Shown: positions 60,821 to 62,818 of the stretch, piece after piece | Position numbering within the stretch: the first letter of the stretch is position 1 | Layout: every line of letters starts with the position of its first letter | NCBI GenBank assembly: GCA_012520945.1 | Contig: JAAYNH010000048.1 | Span: forward strand, 1-62,818 | Direction of reading: 5' to 3' | Source of the DNA: Treponema sp. | GTDB lineage: Bacteria; Spirochaetota; Spirochaetia; Treponematales; Treponemataceae | DNA: 62,818 nt | The notes under the pieces: model-generated | Told to the model about the DNA's origin: nothing | The model's database searches: none | What the model saw: only the letters and a program-made list of their open reading frames with translations | Made by a program: the position numbers and the translations under genes

Positions 60821-62275
60821 ATGTCAATGGAAATGGCAGATGCAATTCGTCAGTTAACTGTAGAAAAAGGTTATACTGAAGAACAAGTTTTGACAATTAT
60901 TGAAAATATGCTTAAAGCAGCTTATAAACGCACTTTTGGAACAAATGCGAATGCTGTAGTGAAATTCAATGAAGATAATACTGATGTGGAAATTTACGCA
61001 CGTAAAGTGATTGTTGATGGTGTTTATGATCCTGTTACGGAAATTGAATTGGAAGAAGCTTTGGAGTTGAGCAGTGAATGTGAAGTTGGAGATGAAATAG
61101 ATATTTTAATTGACCCTAAAAATGATTTTCAACGTTCAGCAGTTCAAACAGGAAAACAAAATGCACATCAATCGTTAAGTGAAATTCAAAAAGATAGTCT
61201 TTTAGCTGAATATAAAGATAAAGTTGGAGAAATTATTATCGGTTATTATCAACGCGAACGAAACGGTGGAATTTATGTAGATTTGGGTAAAGTTGAAGGA
61301 TATTTGCCTGTTAAATTCCAAAGTCCTCGTGAAGTTTATCGTAAAGGTGACAGAATTAAGGCACTAATCGTTGATATGAAAAAAACGGGTACGGGTTTGC
61401 AATTAATTCTTTCACGTACGGATCCGGAATTAGTACGCATGATTGTAGAACTTGAAGTGCCTGAAATTTATGACAGAACGGTTGAGATTTTCAAAATTGT
61501 TCGCGAACCGGGTTATAGAATAAAAATTGCCGTTTATTCTAACAAAGAAGACATTGATCCTGTAGGTGCATGTGTGGGATTGAAAGGTGTACGCATTCAA
61601 AATGTTATTCGTGAGTTGGAAGGCGAAAAAATCGATATTATGAAATATGATTCGGATCCGCGTGTGTTTATAAAAAATGCACTTAGTCCGGCAGAAGTTG
61701 ATGAAGTATTTATTCTTGATGAAGAAAAAAAACAAGCACTTGCAATTGTGAATGACAGTCAATTCAGTTTAGCAATTGGAAAACAGGGCTTGAATGTGCG
61801 TTTGGCAAATCGTTTAGTAGATTGGAATATAGATGTGAAAACAGCAGATCAATGTGAAGAACTTGAATCTCTTATTGCCGAAACTAGACGTGCAGCTGAA
61901 GAACTTTTCAGTGATGTTGAGTATAATGAAATAGCTACTGTTTCCGAACTTCCCGATATTGATAAAAATATTGCCGATATTCTTAAGGAAAATAAAATTG
62001 ATGGAATTGAAGCTTTTGTGAAAGCGTATGATAATGCTGAACTTGCAGATATTGATGGAGTAACAAAAGAAGATTTAGAAAAAGTTATGACATTAATTGA
62101 AGAAAATGTTGAGTTTGTTGATGAAGAAGAACTTCCTGAAGAAAGTGTCGATAATAGTATAGAAGAAGAAGTTGAAGAGTATGAGTGTCCTGAATGTGGG
62201 GCTACTATTACTTTGGATATGACAAGCTGTCCAAGTTGTGGGATTGGTCTTAGCTTTGAGTATGAAGATGAATAG
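60821..62275 (+). CDS. nusA: Transcription termination/antitermination factor NusA with C-terminal zinc ribbon
   Basis: The 484-residue protein has an N-terminal RNA polymerase-binding domain (1-130), an S1 domain (VGEIIIGYYQRERNGGIYVDLGKVEGYLPVKFQSP) and two KH domains (GACVGLKGVRIQNVIRELEGEKID; AIGKQGLNVRLANRLVDWNIDVKT). After an HhH-like region (about 375-425) and an acidic linker, the tail has CPEC and CPSC pairs (about 457-475: ECPECGATI...TSCPSCGIGL), a predicted zinc ribbon not present in typical NusA. The ribosome-binding site is AAGGAG. Confidence 0.93.
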   Translation: MSMEMADAIRQLTVEKGYTEEQVLTIIENMLKAAYKRTFGTNANAVVKFNEDNTDVEIYARKVIVDGVYDPVTEIELEEALELSSECEVGDEIDILIDPKNDFQRSAVQTGKQNAHQSLSEIQKDSLLAEYKDKVGEIIIGYYQRERNGGIYVDLGKVEGYLPVKFQSPREVYRKGDRIKALIVDMKKTGTGLQLILSRTDPELVRMIVELEVPEIYDRTVEIFKIVREPGYRIKIAVYSNKEDIDPVGACVGLKGVRIQNVIRELEGEKIDIMKYDSDPRVFIKNALSPAEVDEVFILDEEKKQALAIVNDSQFSLAIGKQGLNVRLANRLVDWNIDVKTADQCEELESLIAETRRAAEELFSDVEYNEIATVSELPDIDKNIADILKENKIDGIEAFVKAYDNAELADIDGVTKEDLEKVMTLIEENVEFVDEEELPEESVDNSIEEEVEEYECPECGATITLDMTSCPSCGIGLSFEYEDE

Positions 62276-62342
62276 GATTTATATATGTAAATCATACAAA
62301 TTTTAATAGATGGAATGTTTATTTTAGGAGATATATTTATAG

Positions 62343-62818
62343 ATGGCAGATGAAGCAGAGAACAAACAAAAATTTATTTTGAACAAAAAAAAGCCTGAAC
62401 CTCAAACGGCTCAAGAACCCAAACAAAAGAAGAAAGTTGTGGTTGTGAAAAAAAAGCCTGTTGCGGTTAAGGTTGAAGAAAGTCCTGCTCGAAAGGTTGT
62501 GCCTGTGGCAAATGCTACAGTGGAAGACAAAAAGACAAAGGATTCCATAGTTGAAAAACCTGCGGAAAAAATTGTTTCAAAAGATGGTGCAAAATCTGAT
62601 GTAAAATCTGAAGATAAACCGGAAAAAAAGGCTGAAACTAAACCTGAAAAAAAAGGCAAGCCTGTGCGCCAAATAACATCGATAGAACTTTCTCCTCCAA
62701 GGCCAAATATTAGACAAGGTAATCTTGCTGGTGGTTATGGACGTCGTGATGGTAATTTTCGACGCGATAATCGTAATTTTGATGGACAGCAAAATCGTGA
62801 CGGACACCAAAATCGTGA
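62343..62818 (+). CDS. infB: Translation initiation factor IF-2, N-terminal part (truncated by window edge)
   Basis: The ATG at 62343 opens a frame that continues to the last base, about 158 codons. The start MADEAENKQKFILNKKK and a Lys/Pro/Glu/Val-rich stretch, then GRRDGNFRRDNRNFDGQQNRDGHQNRD, are the low-complexity N-terminal domain of IF-2. The G domain would follow outside the window. It comes 67 bp after nusA in the canonical order with TAGGAG upstream. Confidence 0.87.
   Translation, partial: MADEAENKQKFILNKKKPEPQTAQEPKQKKKVVVVKKKPVAVKVEESPARKVVPVANATVEDKKTKDSIVEKPAEKIVSKDGAKSDVKSEDKPEKKAETKPEKKGKPVRQITSIELSPPRPNIRQGNLAGGYGRRDGNFRRDNRNFDGQQNRDGHQNR

Overview
The window is a stretch of chromosome from an AT-rich spirochaete, most likely a Treponema (roughly one third G+C by eye). 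The main evidence is the flagellar gene order flbB-fliK-flgD-flgE ... flbD-motA-motB-fliL-fliM-fliY-fliO-fliP-fliQ-fliR-flhB-flhA-flhF-flhG-fliA, which follows the order known from Treponema and Borrelia. FlgE also carries the Lys165/Cys178 pair used for the spirochaete lysinoalanine hook crosslink. There are many lipoproteins with spirochaete-style lipoboxes. No rRNA, tRNA, CRISPR array or transposase was seen.

Layout. (1) 1-3.6 kb is an accessory region. It holds the tail of a probable type III Mod methylase and a full integron-type attC site (562-678). A putative gene cassette follows, with an unknown small protein, a HindIII-like endonuclease and a HindIII-like adenine methylase. It ends in a hairpin and a second attC of which only the 5' half remains. 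A C-terminally short DinB-like gene comes next. (2) 3.7-12 kb is metabolic and envelope genes: a HExxH protein, rsmE, a frameshifted M30-type lipoprotein protease, an M29 aminopeptidase, an aldo/keto reductase, galE and an M20 peptidase. (3) 12-15 kb is a three-lipoprotein cluster (LpoB-like, COG3014-like, LPP20-like). (4) 15.2-18.8 kb is a complete TAXI-type TRAP transporter with a DUF1850 protein. (5) 19-32.9 kb is a mixed housekeeping block: a very large lipoprotein, a glycosyltransferase, a CofE-like protein, a phosphoesterase, hisC, an esterase, queD, an iron-type alcohol dehydrogenase, recO, paaK and an ACT protein. (6) 32.9-56.6 kb is the flagellar/motility supercluster. It is interrupted at 36.8-42.3 kb by a terminator, a cobalt/nickel ECF transporter (cbiM-cbiQ-cbiO), an AEC transporter and an ABC-F gene. 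It resumes at flbD behind a sigma-28-like promoter. (7) 56.6-60 kb is fapA plus three small hypothetical genes. (8) 60.3 kb to the end is rimP-nusA-infB, with infB running off the edge.

How the genes work together. Most of the right half builds, exports and drives periplasmic flagella. FlhA/FlhB/FliO/P/Q/R form the export gate, FlgD/FlgE/FliK the hook, FliM/FliY the switch, MotA/MotB/FliL/FlbB the stator and collar, FlhF/FlhG control number and placement, and FliA is the late sigma factor. Two promoters matching the sigma-28 pattern TAAA-N15-GCCGATAA lie ahead of fliK and flbD, so FliA may feed back on its own locus. A recurring feature of the left half is genes whose -10 box sits only 6-9 nt before the start codon with no ribosome-binding site. 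This suggests frequent leaderless mRNAs, and it corrects the starts of recO and the esterase. The most notable accessory unit is the HindIII-like restriction-modification cassette between attC sequences.
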